From the NCBI RefSeq assembly GCF_011752935.1, contig NZ_VWWO01000002.1:2418001-2482000 (forward strand): a stretch of 64,000 nucleotides of DNA, read 5' to 3'. Made by a program: the position numbers and the translations under genes. Shown here piece by piece: positions 25,139 through 34,582 of the stretch; position 1 is the stretch's first letter, and the number at the start of each line of letters is the position of its first letter. The stretch is from Chitinophaga sp. Cy-1792. GTDB taxonomy: Bacteria > Bacteroidota > Bacteroidia > Chitinophagales > Chitinophagaceae. Below the pieces are notes generated by a model, which did not search any database, was not told the DNA's origin, and saw only the letters and a list, made by a program, of their open reading frames with translations.

Positions 25139-25942
25139 TCATAATACATTCAGCTTTCCGCAATCTACGTCAACGATATGACTATTAAAAAGAACACCAT
25201 TTTCTCCAACCAGGAAAGCGGCAGTTTCGCCGAGTTGTTTTAGTGTAGGCGTTGTTTTCAGTATATCGAAATGGGTATAGCGGGTCGACATTTGCGCGGT
25301 GGATACACCCGCCAGCGCCGCGAAGTCGTGGATCATTCCCTGAATTTTTTTAGTTTCCAGCAGTGCGCCCGAACAGATGCAGATCGATTTGATTCCGTAC
25401 TGCCCGAATTCTGCCGCCATCACACGTGTCAGGCCTTCTATCGCTGCACACGCAGCCGCAAAACCCGCCATGTTCGGCGTTTTGGTTTTAGCCATGGAGG
25501 CGGAAAGCAGCAACAAGGTTCCTTCAGATTTAGTCTGCATCATGTAACGGGCTGCTACTCTTGATGTAAGAAACTGCGATCCGCAAATCTTTTGCAGCGG
25601 GTGCAGGAACTGTTCGAAAGTGGCGACGGTTGTAGGGGTGCCACTACCGGCATCTTTATAGTAAGATCCAATGCCGTTGAAAACCATATCCAGTCTGCCG
25701 TTTGCTGCCACCACCTGTTGCAGGTAGCTGTCGATATGGGTTTCATCCATGGCATCTACCATACCTGCTTCCGCCCACCCGCCGCTGGCGTTGATATCAT
25801 TGGCCAGCGCGCTGACCTTCTCCAGGTTTTTAGCCGTTACATACACTCTGGCGCCGTGTAAGGCAAAGGCACGGGCTACTGCCGCTGCAATCTCTCCCGA
25901 AGCCGCAAATACCACGGCAATTTTGTCTTTTAAGTTTTCCAT
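25139..25942 (-). CDS. SDR-family protein with altered catalytic residues
   Basis: 267 residues from ATG at 25940-25942. The short-chain dehydrogenase fold is obvious (AVARAFALHGARVYVTAKNLEKV; RLDMVFNGIGSY; LLLLSASMAK; IEGLTRVMAAEFGQYGIKS). However, the glycine-rich cofactor loop reads FAASGEIAA instead of TGxxxGIG, the NAG motif reads NGIG, and the catalytic YxxxK aligns with FAAAC. The catalytic Ser region is kept. This suggests a non-catalytic, or differently acting, SDR-fold protein. It lies 36 nt upstream of the sigma factor gene and probably forms an operon with it; the divergent neighbour is a DUF5995-like gene. Confidence 0.85.
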   Translation of the reverse strand: MENLKDKIAVVFAASGEIAAAVARAFALHGARVYVTAKNLEKVSALANDINASGGWAEAGMVDAMDETHIDSYLQQVVAANGRLDMVFNGIGSYYKDAGSGTPTTVATFEQFLHPLQKICGSQFLTSRVAARYMMQTKSEGTLLLLSASMAKTKTPNMAGFAAACAAIEGLTRVMAAEFGQYGIKSICICSGALLETKKIQGMIHDFAALAGVSTAQMSTRYTHFDILKTTPTLKQLGETAAFLVGENGVLFNSHIVDVDCGKLNVL

Positions 25943-26115
25943 GCAGGATGCTTTTCCTTTTGGACGCAGAAGCGGTGCGAAATGATCGGGTTTTAAAACA
26001 ATTTTACATTTACTATATATAATAAATTGATTATTATTTAAATAGATTTTAGTTTTAGGGAGATAGAAATAATCCATATATATTAGTTGGATAATCATCT
26101 ACCCCAAAAATTATT

Positions 26116-26940
26116 ATGTCTGCAACCCCAATCGTAGCTAACACGCTGGACGACGTACTGGCAAAACTGGAAAGCATCATTGCCAGGTCTATCAAAGAGA
26201 AAGACCGCAGCGGATATTTTGCTGCACTGTATTACAAGGTAACTTTAAAAGTAAAGGAAGGCATAGCGGCCGGACAGTTTGGCGATGGCGCCAACATCTC
26301 CCGGCTGGATGTTCAGTTTGCCAACAGGTATTTTCAGGCCTATGATCAGTGGCAGCAGGGCAAGCCGGTTACTAAGTCGTGGGAAGTGGCACTCAACGCA
26401 ACGAAGCAGCGTTCCTGCCTGATCCTGCAGCATTTGCTACTGGGTATGAATGCGCATATCAACCTGGACCTGGGTATCGCCACCTGTGAAGTGGCAGCGG
26501 GCAACCTGGAGGCTATCAGAACAGATTACAATAACATCAACCTGATTCTCTCCTCGCTGACCTATGGCGTCATCAGTCAACTGAATATCCTATCGCCCTT
26601 TATGTCTGTACTGGGTTTTCGGGGAACAAGGTCTAATTCAATGCTGGTGCAGTTTAGTATGGGCAATGCCCGCGATGGTTCCTGGTGTTTTGCAGAAGTA
26701 CTTGCCCAACAACAAGGCACTGCCTGGAATGATTGTATCACGCAACGCGACAGCGAAATTGCTGAACTGGGTGGAAGTCTGATAAAGAACAGCGGGTTTC
26801 TGAAAATAGGTATCTGGCTGATACATCTTTTCGAAAACAAAAATGTACGCTATATCATCGATGTACTCAACGACTTTAAAAAGCCCTATAAAAAAGAGTT
26901 GGCGGGATTTAAATTTATCAGCAAAAACAAAGGCCTGTAA
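26116..26940 (+). CDS. DUF5995-like protein
   Basis: 274 residues, cytoplasmic, mainly helical. The DVQFANRYFQAYDQWQQGKPVTKSW segment and the HLLLGMNAHINLDLGIA segment match what I recall of DUF5995, a widespread family of unknown function in which the conserved His/Asn/Asp residues suggest a buried polar or metal site. The C-terminal part ends in basic stretches. It is transcribed divergently from the SDR/sigma operon across 173 bp of AT-rich DNA. Its stop codon lies inside the stem of its own terminator. Confidence 0.75.
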   Translation: MSATPIVANTLDDVLAKLESIIARSIKEKDRSGYFAALYYKVTLKVKEGIAAGQFGDGANISRLDVQFANRYFQAYDQWQQGKPVTKSWEVALNATKQRSCLILQHLLLGMNAHINLDLGIATCEVAAGNLEAIRTDYNNINLILSSLTYGVISQLNILSPFMSVLGFRGTRSNSMLVQFSMGNARDGSWCFAEVLAQQQGTAWNDCITQRDSEIAELGGSLIKNSGFLKIGIWLIHLFENKNVRYIIDVLNDFKKPYKKELAGFKFISKNKGL

Positions 26941-26956
26941 ACAATTACAGGCCTTT
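26929..26956. terminator. Terminator overlapping the stop codon
   Basis: AAAGGCCTGTAA (26929-26940) pairs with TTACAGGCCTTT (26945-26956) over a 4-nt loop. The left arm contains the TAA stop of the DUF5995-like gene. It is 20 nt from the end of the convergent lipoprotein gene and can serve both. Confidence 0.75.
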
Positions 26957-26975
26957 ACTATCTTCCTGAAAAAAT

Positions 26976-27848
26976 TTATTTCGATTTCATATAATTAAAC
27001 CGGTATACAAACCCTGCACCTCCGTCGCTGACCAGTTGCTGTGTTTGCAGGTAACCGCTCACCTGGTCATAGGTATTGATATAATTAACGATGTAGGTAC
27101 CGCCAATACCGGCATCACTTCTATCGAGATTTAACTGTGTAAAATTATTTTTTCCCGGGGAGAAGACCACCAGGTCTGTATTATTGGCATTTACCAGGAG
27201 ATACCAGGCATAAGGATTTGTTTTAGCTATCCAGTTCATGCCATTATCTCTGGTATCACAGGTAAAAGCAGCTTTAACTGCCTGGTTCTGGCTAACGGCG
27301 CCGGAACTGGACACTACATAACCGCAGTAATTTTGTGAAAGCAGGTTGCCATTGCCATAGTTCCATTCCGTATAATTCAGCCTGGTGCCATTCTGATTAC
27401 GGATGGTATCTTTACTGCCTTCCAGGATGAAGCCATCAGCGGTAAGTTTGTACTCCTGACCATTGGCCATCACAAACGGTTTCCCGCTATTGGGATCATA
27501 ATGGTAGGCGGTTACTCTATCCGTGCTGTATACCAGCGTATCCACCGAATGAAGCGCTGTGCTGCCGGTCAGGTATGCATGTACTGCAATACATTGTCCG
27601 GCGGAATTATAGCTAAACTGGTAATACTTCAGGTAACCTTCCGCTGTTCTGTTGGTAATATAAATTCTGTCGATCCTGTTGTTGCTGCTATAGGAAAAGC
27701 TGTCCAGCGGAATATTGCCCTGATATATCGTACTGGGAAGATAAACCGGCGCCGGAACGGGTGCAGCAACGTCGTTGCTACTTTTGCTACATGCTACTGC
27801 TAAAGTCTGCGCTAATGCTGCCGCAATGGCCAATTGCCTGAATTTCAT
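26976..27848 (-). CDS. Lipoprotein of unknown function
   Basis: 290 residues with a lipoprotein signal: MKFRQLAIAAALAQTLAVAC, lipid-modified Cys20, followed by SKSSND. The mature part is strand-rich with many Tyr and Asn residues (FSYSSNNRIDRIYITNR, YQFSYNSAGQCIAVHAYL, YNYGNGNLLSQNY-type units), the sort of YD/RHS-like or DUF4595-like repeated two-strand pattern common in Bacteroidota lipoproteins. Serine after the lipid Cys does not indicate surface export clearly. No enzyme motif is visible. Monocistronic. Confidence 0.75.
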   Translation of the reverse strand: MKFRQLAIAAALAQTLAVACSKSSNDVAAPVPAPVYLPSTIYQGNIPLDSFSYSSNNRIDRIYITNRTAEGYLKYYQFSYNSAGQCIAVHAYLTGSTALHSVDTLVYSTDRVTAYHYDPNSGKPFVMANGQEYKLTADGFILEGSKDTIRNQNGTRLNYTEWNYGNGNLLSQNYCGYVVSSSGAVSQNQAVKAAFTCDTRDNGMNWIAKTNPYAWYLLVNANNTDLVVFSPGKNNFTQLNLDRSDAGIGGTYIVNYINTYDQVSGYLQTQQLVSDGGAGFVYRFNYMKSK

Positions 27849-28039
27849 GGCGGATATATACGGTTAGGCTCGTTGTGAAATATGCCCTTGTTGGCAAAGA
27901 CACGCAAAAGTATAAAATATATTTTATCGCTTACTACGCTGGCATAAATTGTCGGCATCACCCCTTTGATTGGCGTATTTGTACCCCGGATCATTGCAGG
28001 AAGCATGTTAAGTTTGTATCCTACTAAACAGCAAAAAAA

Positions 28040-28540
28040 ATGGATACAGCAGCATTGGTAGCCTCCATAGACCAGTTAAGTGCGGAATTACAGCAGACAC
28101 TCGCCGCATTTACCACCGAACAGTTAAATACCATTCCTTTTGAAGGTAGCTGGACGGCCGCACAGGTGGCAGAACACATACAAAAGTCAGTGAATGCCGA
28201 CGTGCTCTATGGCAAGGTAGAAAAAAGGCCTGCACAGGAAGATAAACTGGAAGGGCTGCGTAAGATATTTCTGAATTTTGATATCAAAATGCAATCACCG
28301 GATTTCATTATTCCCTCGGGCCGGTTTCATGAGAAAGAAGCGCTTCTGGCTGATCTTAGCGAACGGTGGCAGCGCATCAGCGTTGCCGCGCAAACGCTGG
28401 ATCTTTCCCTTACCTGTCTTGATTTTGAAATGCCTGGGATGGGCTACCTGACAAGGTACGAGCTGATAGGGTTCTTTGTGGTACATACGACCCGGCATAT
28501 TCATCAGCTAAAAAAAATCCAGCCTTATGTTATAAAATAA
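28040..28540 (+). CDS. DinB-like four-helix bundle protein
   Basis: 166 residues. The DinB/YfiT-type pattern is present: an N-terminal helix with SIDQLSAELQQTLAAF, then TTEQLNTIPFEGSWTAAQVAEHIQKS, where the W-x-x-x-x-x-x-x-H pattern carries the first metal histidine, and a late helix FFVVHTTRHIHQLKKI with the second and third histidines. Such proteins are metal-dependent hydrolases or thiol-transferases (bacillithiol-type) of broad function. Cytoplasmic and monocistronic with a hairpin after it. Confidence 0.85.
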   Translation: MDTAALVASIDQLSAELQQTLAAFTTEQLNTIPFEGSWTAAQVAEHIQKSVNADVLYGKVEKRPAQEDKLEGLRKIFLNFDIKMQSPDFIIPSGRFHEKEALLADLSERWQRISVAAQTLDLSLTCLDFEMPGMGYLTRYELIGFFVVHTTRHIHQLKKIQPYVIK

Positions 28541-28544
28541 CGTG

Positions 28545-28583
28545 TAGCCTGAAAAGTGATGTACTCCTCTGCTTTTCAGGCTA
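28545..28583. terminator. Bidirectional terminator
   Basis: TAGCCTGAAAAG (28545-28556) pairs with CTTTTCAGGCTA (28572-28583) with a 15-nt loop, between two convergent genes. Confidence 0.7.
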
Positions 28584-28590
28584 TTAATTC

Positions 28591-28977
28591 CTACATGTAA
28601 AATACGTTAAAACGATGCCCATCAGGATCGGTAAACACAAAGCCGTAATACCCTTCCCCGAAGGTTTCCGGTGCTGACACAAGCGTACCGCCAGCATTAC
28701 GTATCTCCTCAGCCCAGCTATCTACAGCTGCTTTACTATCTGCCCCGATAGTAAATATGATTTCATTGCCCTCTTTTGTAGCGGCCAGTGGCCCTTTCAT
28801 AGCAGGCGCGAGTACATCTTTCAGAAAAAAATGAATGATAAAATTATCATCGCCGAAGAAGAAGCTGGTCAGCTGATCAGAGGCGCCATTGTGCTTAAAC
28901 CCTAACCGGGAATAGAACGCAGTGGTGCGCTCCAGGTCCTGTACAGCAAAATTGGCCCATATCTTTTTTGGATGCAT
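28591..28977 (-). CDS. VOC (glyoxalase/bleomycin-resistance fold) protein
   Basis: 128 residues from ATG at 28975-28977; a TTG seven codons upstream is less likely. The fold's standard marks are present: KIWANFAVQDLERTTAFYSRLGFKHN at the start, a first-half metal-ligand strand, SWAEEIRNAGGTLVSAPETFGEGYYGFVFTDPDGHRFNVFYM at the end, with the GYYGFVFTDPDGHRF segment typical of the second half. These proteins bind a metal and act as lyases, dioxygenases or drug-binding proteins. No neighbour hints at the substrate. Cytoplasmic. Confidence 0.9.
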   Translation of the reverse strand: MHPKKIWANFAVQDLERTTAFYSRLGFKHNGASDQLTSFFFGDDNFIIHFFLKDVLAPAMKGPLAATKEGNEIIFTIGADSKAAVDSWAEEIRNAGGTLVSAPETFGEGYYGFVFTDPDGHRFNVFYM

Positions 28978-29057
28978 AAGCAGATGGTTTATGTTCAATG
29001 AAGACTAATGTAAATTACACTTTCATTTTTGAAACCAGTCTCAAAAAGTACATAGGC

Positions 29058-29387
29058 CTAAATCTCCGGAAAGAACATGGCCATTGCTTCTTTGGCGACT
29101 ACTTCTCTTAATGAAATGCCGCCATCCTCCAGTTTAAGGGCCAGACAATATGTTTTTTTCTCAGGTGAATATATCCCTTGTAAAATTACCTTGATACAAT
29201 TTGCGACTGGGTCTGCTGCGAATAGATTATGATCAAAGTTGCTAAGCAATGTTTCGAATTCCTTTGATTCGAGCGTGTCAAGTCCCTTCCAGTCAGCCCA
29301 GATGTACCACATATCCTGCGTGTAATTCGAAAGGCTTCCGACCGCATGGCCATTCCAGATGACGCTATACTTTAAATCCATAGGCAT
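29058..29387 (-). CDS. Small hypothetical protein
   Basis: 109 residues (ATG at 29385-29387, or two codons later). No signal peptide or membrane segment. Noticeable features: four tryptophans in the first third (VIWNGH, MWYIWADWKG) and a C-terminal helix EVVAKEAMAMFFPEI. I do not recognise the family. Codon use looks like its neighbours. It stands alone before a 494-bp gap. Confidence 0.6.
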   Translation of the reverse strand: MPMDLKYSVIWNGHAVGSLSNYTQDMWYIWADWKGLDTLESKEFETLLSNFDHNLFAADPVANCIKVILQGIYSPEKKTYCLALKLEDGGISLREVVAKEAMAMFFPEI

Positions 29388-29881
29388 AGGTTTAAGGCAG
29401 CATAATACTGTAATTTCAGCAGCAAAGCAAATACGCCAGCCTTAATGATATCCCTGCTGCACGTAGTCGGTATTACTTGTCTGTCAACAGATTAATTGCT
29501 GCCGGCGTTGATCAGCAGACGCGTGCCGTCCATGCTTTTTACCTACTGTGATATTCCCGCATAGAAATCCACTAAATTGAACGCCAATTAGTTTTGCTTT
29601 AGGATTTGCGATTCACCAAAAAGGATGAAAGAAATATAATTGCTTAGAGAAAGAATTGAAAAAATCAGACCTGAACCACCTGTGTCGTTTAGCCCATATT
29701 GTTTGCTGTAGCTGTTAAGTACCCGGTTTTGTTATAATTTCTGAGACTCAGATTTCCTGCTGTTTTGTTCAACCAATCAGAACAATGTTCAATCATTGCA
29801 AGGCCAACATTTATTAACCAAATAACCCGCTGTTAGAAGGTCAACTTTTAGTAATCATTTTATTAACCAAATCTACTTGTT
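29388..29881. other. Intergenic region upstream of the SusC gene
   Basis: No convincing gene. On the minus strand a short stretch (about 29504-29555) reads MDGTRLLINAGSN and stops, which looks like the tail of a lost dehydrogenase-type gene, with a stop just before it. The right half is AT-rich and probably holds the SusC promoter and leader, including two copies of a TTTATTAACCAAAT repeat. No FecI/FecR-type sigma/anti-sigma pair or hybrid sensor is adjacent. Confidence 0.5.
29809..29872 (+). repeat. Two direct copies of TTTATTAACCAAAT upstream of the SusC gene
   Basis: The 14-mer lies within 29809-29823 and again at 29859-29872, about 50 bp apart (five helical turns), the second copy ending 9 bases before the ATG. 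It could be a regulator-binding repeat or a translation-leader element. Confidence 0.45.
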
Positions 29882-32800
29882 ATGCTCCGTTTCTCCTCGC
29901 TTATGAGTTTGCTTATGCTCATAAGTACCTTATCATTCGCACAGGCCAGGCGTATCAGTGGCCAGGTTACAGATGCAAAGAGTGGTACTGTTTTGCCAGG
30001 TGTCACTGTAAAAATCAAAGGCACCAATACTGGTACCATTTCGCTGATCAACGGTAATTATGAACTCAACGTACCGGAAAAAGCGACGACCCTGATATTT
30101 TCTTTTCTTGGATATATTGACCAGGAAGTAGTGATTGGCAGCCGGCAGGTGATCAACATTTCACTGGGTTTCGGCAACACCAAAGATATATCTGAAGTAG
30201 TGGTGGTGGGATATGGTAGTCAGAATAAGCGGGAACTGACTGGTTCTGTCAGCAAAATTGCTTCTAAGGAAGTTGCCAACCAGCCGGTATCCAGCTTCGA
30301 ATCGTCTATACAGGGTAAAGCCCCCGGCGTGGTAATAGAATCCGGTAGCGGTAAGGTAGGTCAGAGTCTCAAGATCCGTATCCGTGGTACATCCTCCATA
30401 TCAGCCAGCAGTCAGCCGTTATATGTTATAGATGGAATGCCGGTAATGTCTACCAGTATGTCCGACCCCGGCAACGACCCTACGAACCCATTGGTAGACC
30501 TCAACCCCAATGATATTGAATCAGTAGAGATATTGAAAGATGCCTCCGCAGCTGCCATCTATGGTGCAAGGGCGGCAAACGGTGTGGTGCTGATCACCAC
30601 CAAAAAAGGGAAAGCCGGTGAAGGTACCAAAATAGAACTCAACCTGAATAGTAGTGTTGCCAAACCTACTATCAGACGTAAATTCCTGAATACGCAGCAA
30701 TATGCCACGCTTATCGAAGAAGCAGCCACTAACGATGGTAAATATGATTTCGCCAATCAGGTAAGTGGTTTCGCAACAGAAGCAGATGCCATCGCCTATT
30801 ACAAAGGCCGTGTAGACAAAAGAATGACGGCACTTGCGGGCGGTGATGGCTGGAAAACCGGCGCTATCAATACCGACTGGCAGGACCAGGAATTCCGGAA
30901 TAGCGCACATACCAACCAGATAGACCTCTCTGCCTCCGGTGGCAACGAAAAAACAAAATATTTCGCATCTGGCTCTTATTCAGACCAGGAAGCCATCGTA
31001 ATCGTCAACAGATTCAAAAGATATGGCGCCCGTTTGAATATCGAACATACCGCCAGTTCAAAATTATCTTTTGGTGTCAATATGGGAATTTCCCGTACAG
31101 AATTGAACCGTATTTCCAACGACGACGCCTTCTCCACGCCAGGTCAGCTGGTAGCGCAGGTACCGTTTACGCGTCCTTACGACTCTACCGGAGAGCCTAA
31201 TCCAAATACTTTATACTACAATGGATTGATCAGTAAGAAGTATGAATATAACAGGCAGGTATCTTTCCGTACCATAGGCAATGCCTTCCTGAATTACAAT
31301 TTCATTCCCACACTGGCTTTCAGATCCGAGGTAGGAACAGATATCTATACCCTTAACGAAGATTTCTACCAGGGTAAGCTGACACAGGATGGCGGTGGCA
31401 TCGGCAGAGGAGGTAATAACATCACACAGAACGTTATCCTCAACACCAATAACTACTTCACCTATACGCCGCACCTGGGCGACAAACACAATTTCTCTGC
31501 CGTATTGGGTATGAGCTACCTTCAAAATAACAACCGGGGTAATGGTGTCAGTGGCGAAAACTATCCGTCAGACGCCGTGAAAACATTATCCGGCGCCGGA
31601 ACGATTACCGGTGGTACTTCTACCGACCAGGACTATACTTTCCTTTCCTATTTCCTCCGTGCCAACTATAACTATAAAGGCAAATACCTGGCCTCCTTCA
31701 GTATACGTACAGACGGCTCTTCCCGTTTCGGACCAGAAGACCGTTATGGCTGGTTTCCTGCAGGTTCCCTGGGCTGGGTAATATCAGATGAAAACTTCCT
31801 CAAAGGAAGCAAGACCGTGAATTTGCTGAAAATAAGGGCCAGCTATGGTAAAACAGGGAATGCGGAGATCGGGGAAAACAACTTCTATACCCTGTTAAGC
31901 ATCACCAACTACCCAATGCTGCCGGGCTTTCAGCCAACACAGCTGGGTGATCCCAGGCTACACTGGGAAAGTACACAACAGACAGATGCAGGGCTGGAAT
32001 TTGGATTGTTCGACAATCGCCTGAGCGGTGAAATAGATTACTATAACAAACAAACCACCGACCTGTTGCTGAGAACAAACGTACCAGCCAGCAGTGGCTA
32101 CGGAACGATATACGAAAACGTAGGATCGATGGAAAACAAAGGCGTGGAAATATTACTGAACTCCAGGAATATTCAGACCAGGAACTTTACCTGGACTACC
32201 TCCCTGAACCTGGCATACAACAAGAACAAGGTTAAATCCATCGAAGGCCAGATTATTGAAAGCGGTGTGCAACGTGCAGTGGAAGGCCAGCCTATCGGCG
32301 TTTTCTATATGCAGCGCTATGCAGGCGTAGACCCTAATAACGGAGACGCGTTATATTATACTGCTGACGGCAAAAAAACAAATGATTACTCCCAGGCCGA
32401 CAGAGGCGTGGTGGGTAAATCAAACCCCGACTGGACAGGTGGTTTCACCAATACCTTCAGCTACAAAGGGATTGACCTGAGCGTATTATTCACCTTCGTC
32501 ACCGGCAACCAGATTTACAATCAAGCCGGCCAGTACCAGTCTGTAGGATTTGGTGGCGGCTACGATAACCAGACCATCGACCAGATGGACAGGTGGCAAA
32601 AACCTGGTGATATCACCAATATACCAAGGCTCTCCCACTTCTTCGGAAATGGCAACCAGGCCCCTTCTTCACAATGGATATACGACGGCTCCTACATCCG
32701 CCTCAAACAGGTAACACTTGGATATAATCTTCCTAAATCTGTCTTAAATCCTGTAAAACTGAACGGCGCACGCCTGTTCGTTGCAGGATATAACCTCTGG

Positions 32801-32929
32801 ACCAAAACCAAATACTTCAGCGATCCTGAAGTAAACAGTAATACCCTGGGAAATATCACCGGAGGCATAGACTTCTATACGGTTCCACAGGCGAAAACAG
32901 TAACGGTCGGACTGAATGTGAAATTCTAA
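29882..32929 (+). CDS. SusC-like TonB-dependent outer membrane transporter
   Basis: 1015 residues, usual size for SusC. Signal peptide ending near FAQA (residue 20); carboxypeptidase-regulatory-like domain (about 25-105, GQVTDAKSGTVLPGVTVKIKG...FLGYIDQEVVIG); then SEVVVVGYGSQ marking the TonB-box region and plug domain (IRIRGTSSISASSQPLYVIDGMP; NDIESVEILKDASAAAIYGARAANGVVLITTKKG). The rest is a 22-strand barrel ending with aromatic-rich KTVTVGLNVKF. No N-terminal STN signalling domain, so it probably does not drive an anti-sigma cascade. Partner SusD follows after 45 nt. The pair imports an oligosaccharide, peptide or other large nutrient; no glycoside hydrolase is nearby to show which. Confidence 0.96.
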   Translation: MLRFSSLMSLLMLISTLSFAQARRISGQVTDAKSGTVLPGVTVKIKGTNTGTISLINGNYELNVPEKATTLIFSFLGYIDQEVVIGSRQVINISLGFGNTKDISEVVVVGYGSQNKRELTGSVSKIASKEVANQPVSSFESSIQGKAPGVVIESGSGKVGQSLKIRIRGTSSISASSQPLYVIDGMPVMSTSMSDPGNDPTNPLVDLNPNDIESVEILKDASAAAIYGARAANGVVLITTKKGKAGEGTKIELNLNSSVAKPTIRRKFLNTQQYATLIEEAATNDGKYDFANQVSGFATEADAIAYYKGRVDKRMTALAGGDGWKTGAINTDWQDQEFRNSAHTNQIDLSASGGNEKTKYFASGSYSDQEAIVIVNRFKRYGARLNIEHTASSKLSFGVNMGISRTELNRISNDDAFSTPGQLVAQVPFTRPYDSTGEPNPNTLYYNGLISKKYEYNRQVSFRTIGNAFLNYNFIPTLAFRSEVGTDIYTLNEDFYQGKLTQDGGGIGRGGNNITQNVILNTNNYFTYTPHLGDKHNFSAVLGMSYLQNNNRGNGVSGENYPSDAVKTLSGAGTITGGTSTDQDYTFLSYFLRANYNYKGKYLASFSIRTDGSSRFGPEDRYGWFPAGSLGWVISDENFLKGSKTVNLLKIRASYGKTGNAEIGENNFYTLLSITNYPMLPGFQPTQLGDPRLHWESTQQTDAGLEFGLFDNRLSGEIDYYNKQTTDLLLRTNVPASSGYGTIYENVGSMENKGVEILLNSRNIQTRNFTWTTSLNLAYNKNKVKSIEGQIIESGVQRAVEGQPIGVFYMQRYAGVDPNNGDALYYTADGKKTNDYSQADRGVVGKSNPDWTGGFTNTFSYKGIDLSVLFTFVTGNQIYNQAGQYQSVGFGGGYDNQTIDQMDRWQKPGDITNIPRLSHFFGNGNQAPSSQWIYDGSYIRLKQVTLGYNLPKSVLNPVKLNGARLFVAGYNLWTKTKYFSDPEVNSNTLGNITGGIDFYTVPQAKTVTVGLNVKF

Positions 32930-32974
32930 ACCATCATCAGACCGACATTAATATCCATTACAAAAAGTAAAGCA

Positions 32975-34348
32975 ATGAAACCACTAACCAAATATATCAG
33001 CTACATCGTTTTACCTGCAATGCTGGTTTTCTCAACCGCATGCAATAAAAAGCTGGATGTAAAACCAGGGTCACAGATATCACCGGAACAGATCCAGACA
33101 GAAGATGACGTAACAGCCATTATGCTAAGTGCATACAGTTCCCTGCAAGACGCCAGCGCCTTCGGAGAACGATACATCTTCCTTTCTGATCTCTTCGCGG
33201 ATGCCGGTTTTATTGAGTACCAGGGCACTTTCCTGAATTATTCGCAGGTAAATACCAGGCAGATACAGAAAAGCGGTAGTATCCCCAGTGATGTATGGGC
33301 AAGAGGATATGTAACCATCAATACAGCCAACATTGTGCTGGCCAATCTCGATAAGGTAAGTGACGCCAACAAGGCTACGCTGTCGGCAGAAGCCAAATTC
33401 GTAAGAGCGATCACCTATTTCGAATTAGCCGGTTTTTACGGGCTTCCGTATTCTGCCGGCAATACAGACAATAACCCTACCGTACCTATTGTGTCCACCG
33501 CTGTGATAGATCCTGCCAACCTGCCTGCCAGCAAGCAACCCAGGGCCAGTGTTACCAATATCTACAAGCAAATCATTGCCGACTTACAGGAAGCTGCAGC
33601 TAATCTCCCCGATGAATATTCTGAAAAGAAAAATAAAAGCAGGGCAACCAAATACGCCGCATACGCTTTCCTGGCAAAGGTTTACCTGGCGCAGCACAAT
33701 TATCCGGAAGCTGCAAAAGCTGCCGATGCCGTGATTGAGTCAGGATACTATACCCTGGCATCCTCCTTTGATGCAGAATTTAACAATAGTGCGCTCTCTT
33801 CAGAAGATATCTTCGCGATACTCCAAACCAGCCAGAGTAATGCAGGTACTGCCAACAATGGATTAGTCACCTTTTACGGACTGGACCAGCGCAATGATGT
33901 TAACATTTCGCCTGCCCAGCTAGCCCAGTACGGCCCCGGTGATCAGCGTGGGAAATTCTACAGCTACAGCAGCGACAGCTCCAATATCACCACCAACAAA
34001 TGGAGAGACCTCTATGGTACTATTCCCGTTAGCCGGCTTGCTGAAATGTACCTCACACGTGCAGAGGCAAATCTGCGTGCAGGTACGGCCGTAGGTGATG
34101 ATCCGCTCAATGATGTCAACCTTGTACGAAGCCGTTCCAAAGCCACCCTACTGAATAGTGTTACCGCCGATGACGTGGTACAGGAAAGAAGGTTGGAGCT
34201 TGCCTTCGAAGGAGATAACTACTGGATAGTAAAGCGCCTGCAACTGAATGTCGGCAACCTCAAATACAATGATAATATGCTGGTATTCCCGATCCCGCAA
34301 AGGGAAATGGACGTAAACTCCTCGCTGGTGCAGAACCCGGGTTACTGA
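32975..34348 (+). CDS. SusD-like surface nutrient-binding lipoprotein
   Basis: 457 residues, lipoprotein signal ending in STAC (Cys23). TPR-like helices of the RagB/SusD family: ITYFELAGFYGLPYSAG near residue 140, TKYAAYAFLAKVYLAQHNYPEAAKAADAVIESG near 225-257, and the C-terminal AEMYLTRAEANLRAGT and ERRLELAFEGDNYWIVKRL with the ending VNSSLVQNPGY, all SusD hallmarks. It is anchored on the cell surface and forms a lid over the SusC barrel encoded upstream. Shorter than many SusD proteins (about 500-550), which fits a small ligand. Confidence 0.95.
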   Translation: MKPLTKYISYIVLPAMLVFSTACNKKLDVKPGSQISPEQIQTEDDVTAIMLSAYSSLQDASAFGERYIFLSDLFADAGFIEYQGTFLNYSQVNTRQIQKSGSIPSDVWARGYVTINTANIVLANLDKVSDANKATLSAEAKFVRAITYFELAGFYGLPYSAGNTDNNPTVPIVSTAVIDPANLPASKQPRASVTNIYKQIIADLQEAAANLPDEYSEKKNKSRATKYAAYAFLAKVYLAQHNYPEAAKAADAVIESGYYTLASSFDAEFNNSALSSEDIFAILQTSQSNAGTANNGLVTFYGLDQRNDVNISPAQLAQYGPGDQRGKFYSYSSDSSNITTNKWRDLYGTIPVSRLAEMYLTRAEANLRAGTAVGDDPLNDVNLVRSRSKATLLNSVTADDVVQERRLELAFEGDNYWIVKRLQLNVGNLKYNDNMLVFPIPQREMDVNSSLVQNPGY

Positions 34349-34398
34349 TCACAGGTAGCGCCCAAATGAAATAATAATTACAACAACTATACAAACAG

Positions 34399-34433
34399 GA
34401 AAGGTTATCACTATCTGCCAGTGATAACCTTTC
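34399..34433 (+). terminator. Terminator of the SusC/SusD operon
   Basis: GAAAGGTTATCAC (34399-34411) pairs with GTGATAACCTTTC (34421-34433), 13 bp with a 9-nt loop, followed by TTACTTG. Confidence 0.8.
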
Positions 34434-34582
34434 TTACTTGTATCATATTGATTATTAATTATTTATAAGACATTTTCTCATTTGATTTTTATTTTAACAT
34501 TATTGTCTAACAAAAATGAATATTTAATACAATCTTTGTCTTTTTTAGAAAGAAGTGTTAATCATAAAAATCAAATATTCCC

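Noticed and set aside
29504..29555. Possible tail of a dehydrogenase gene on the minus strand
   Set aside because: Only 13 codons (MDGTRLLINAGSN) with a stop immediately upstream; too short to support as a pseudogene.
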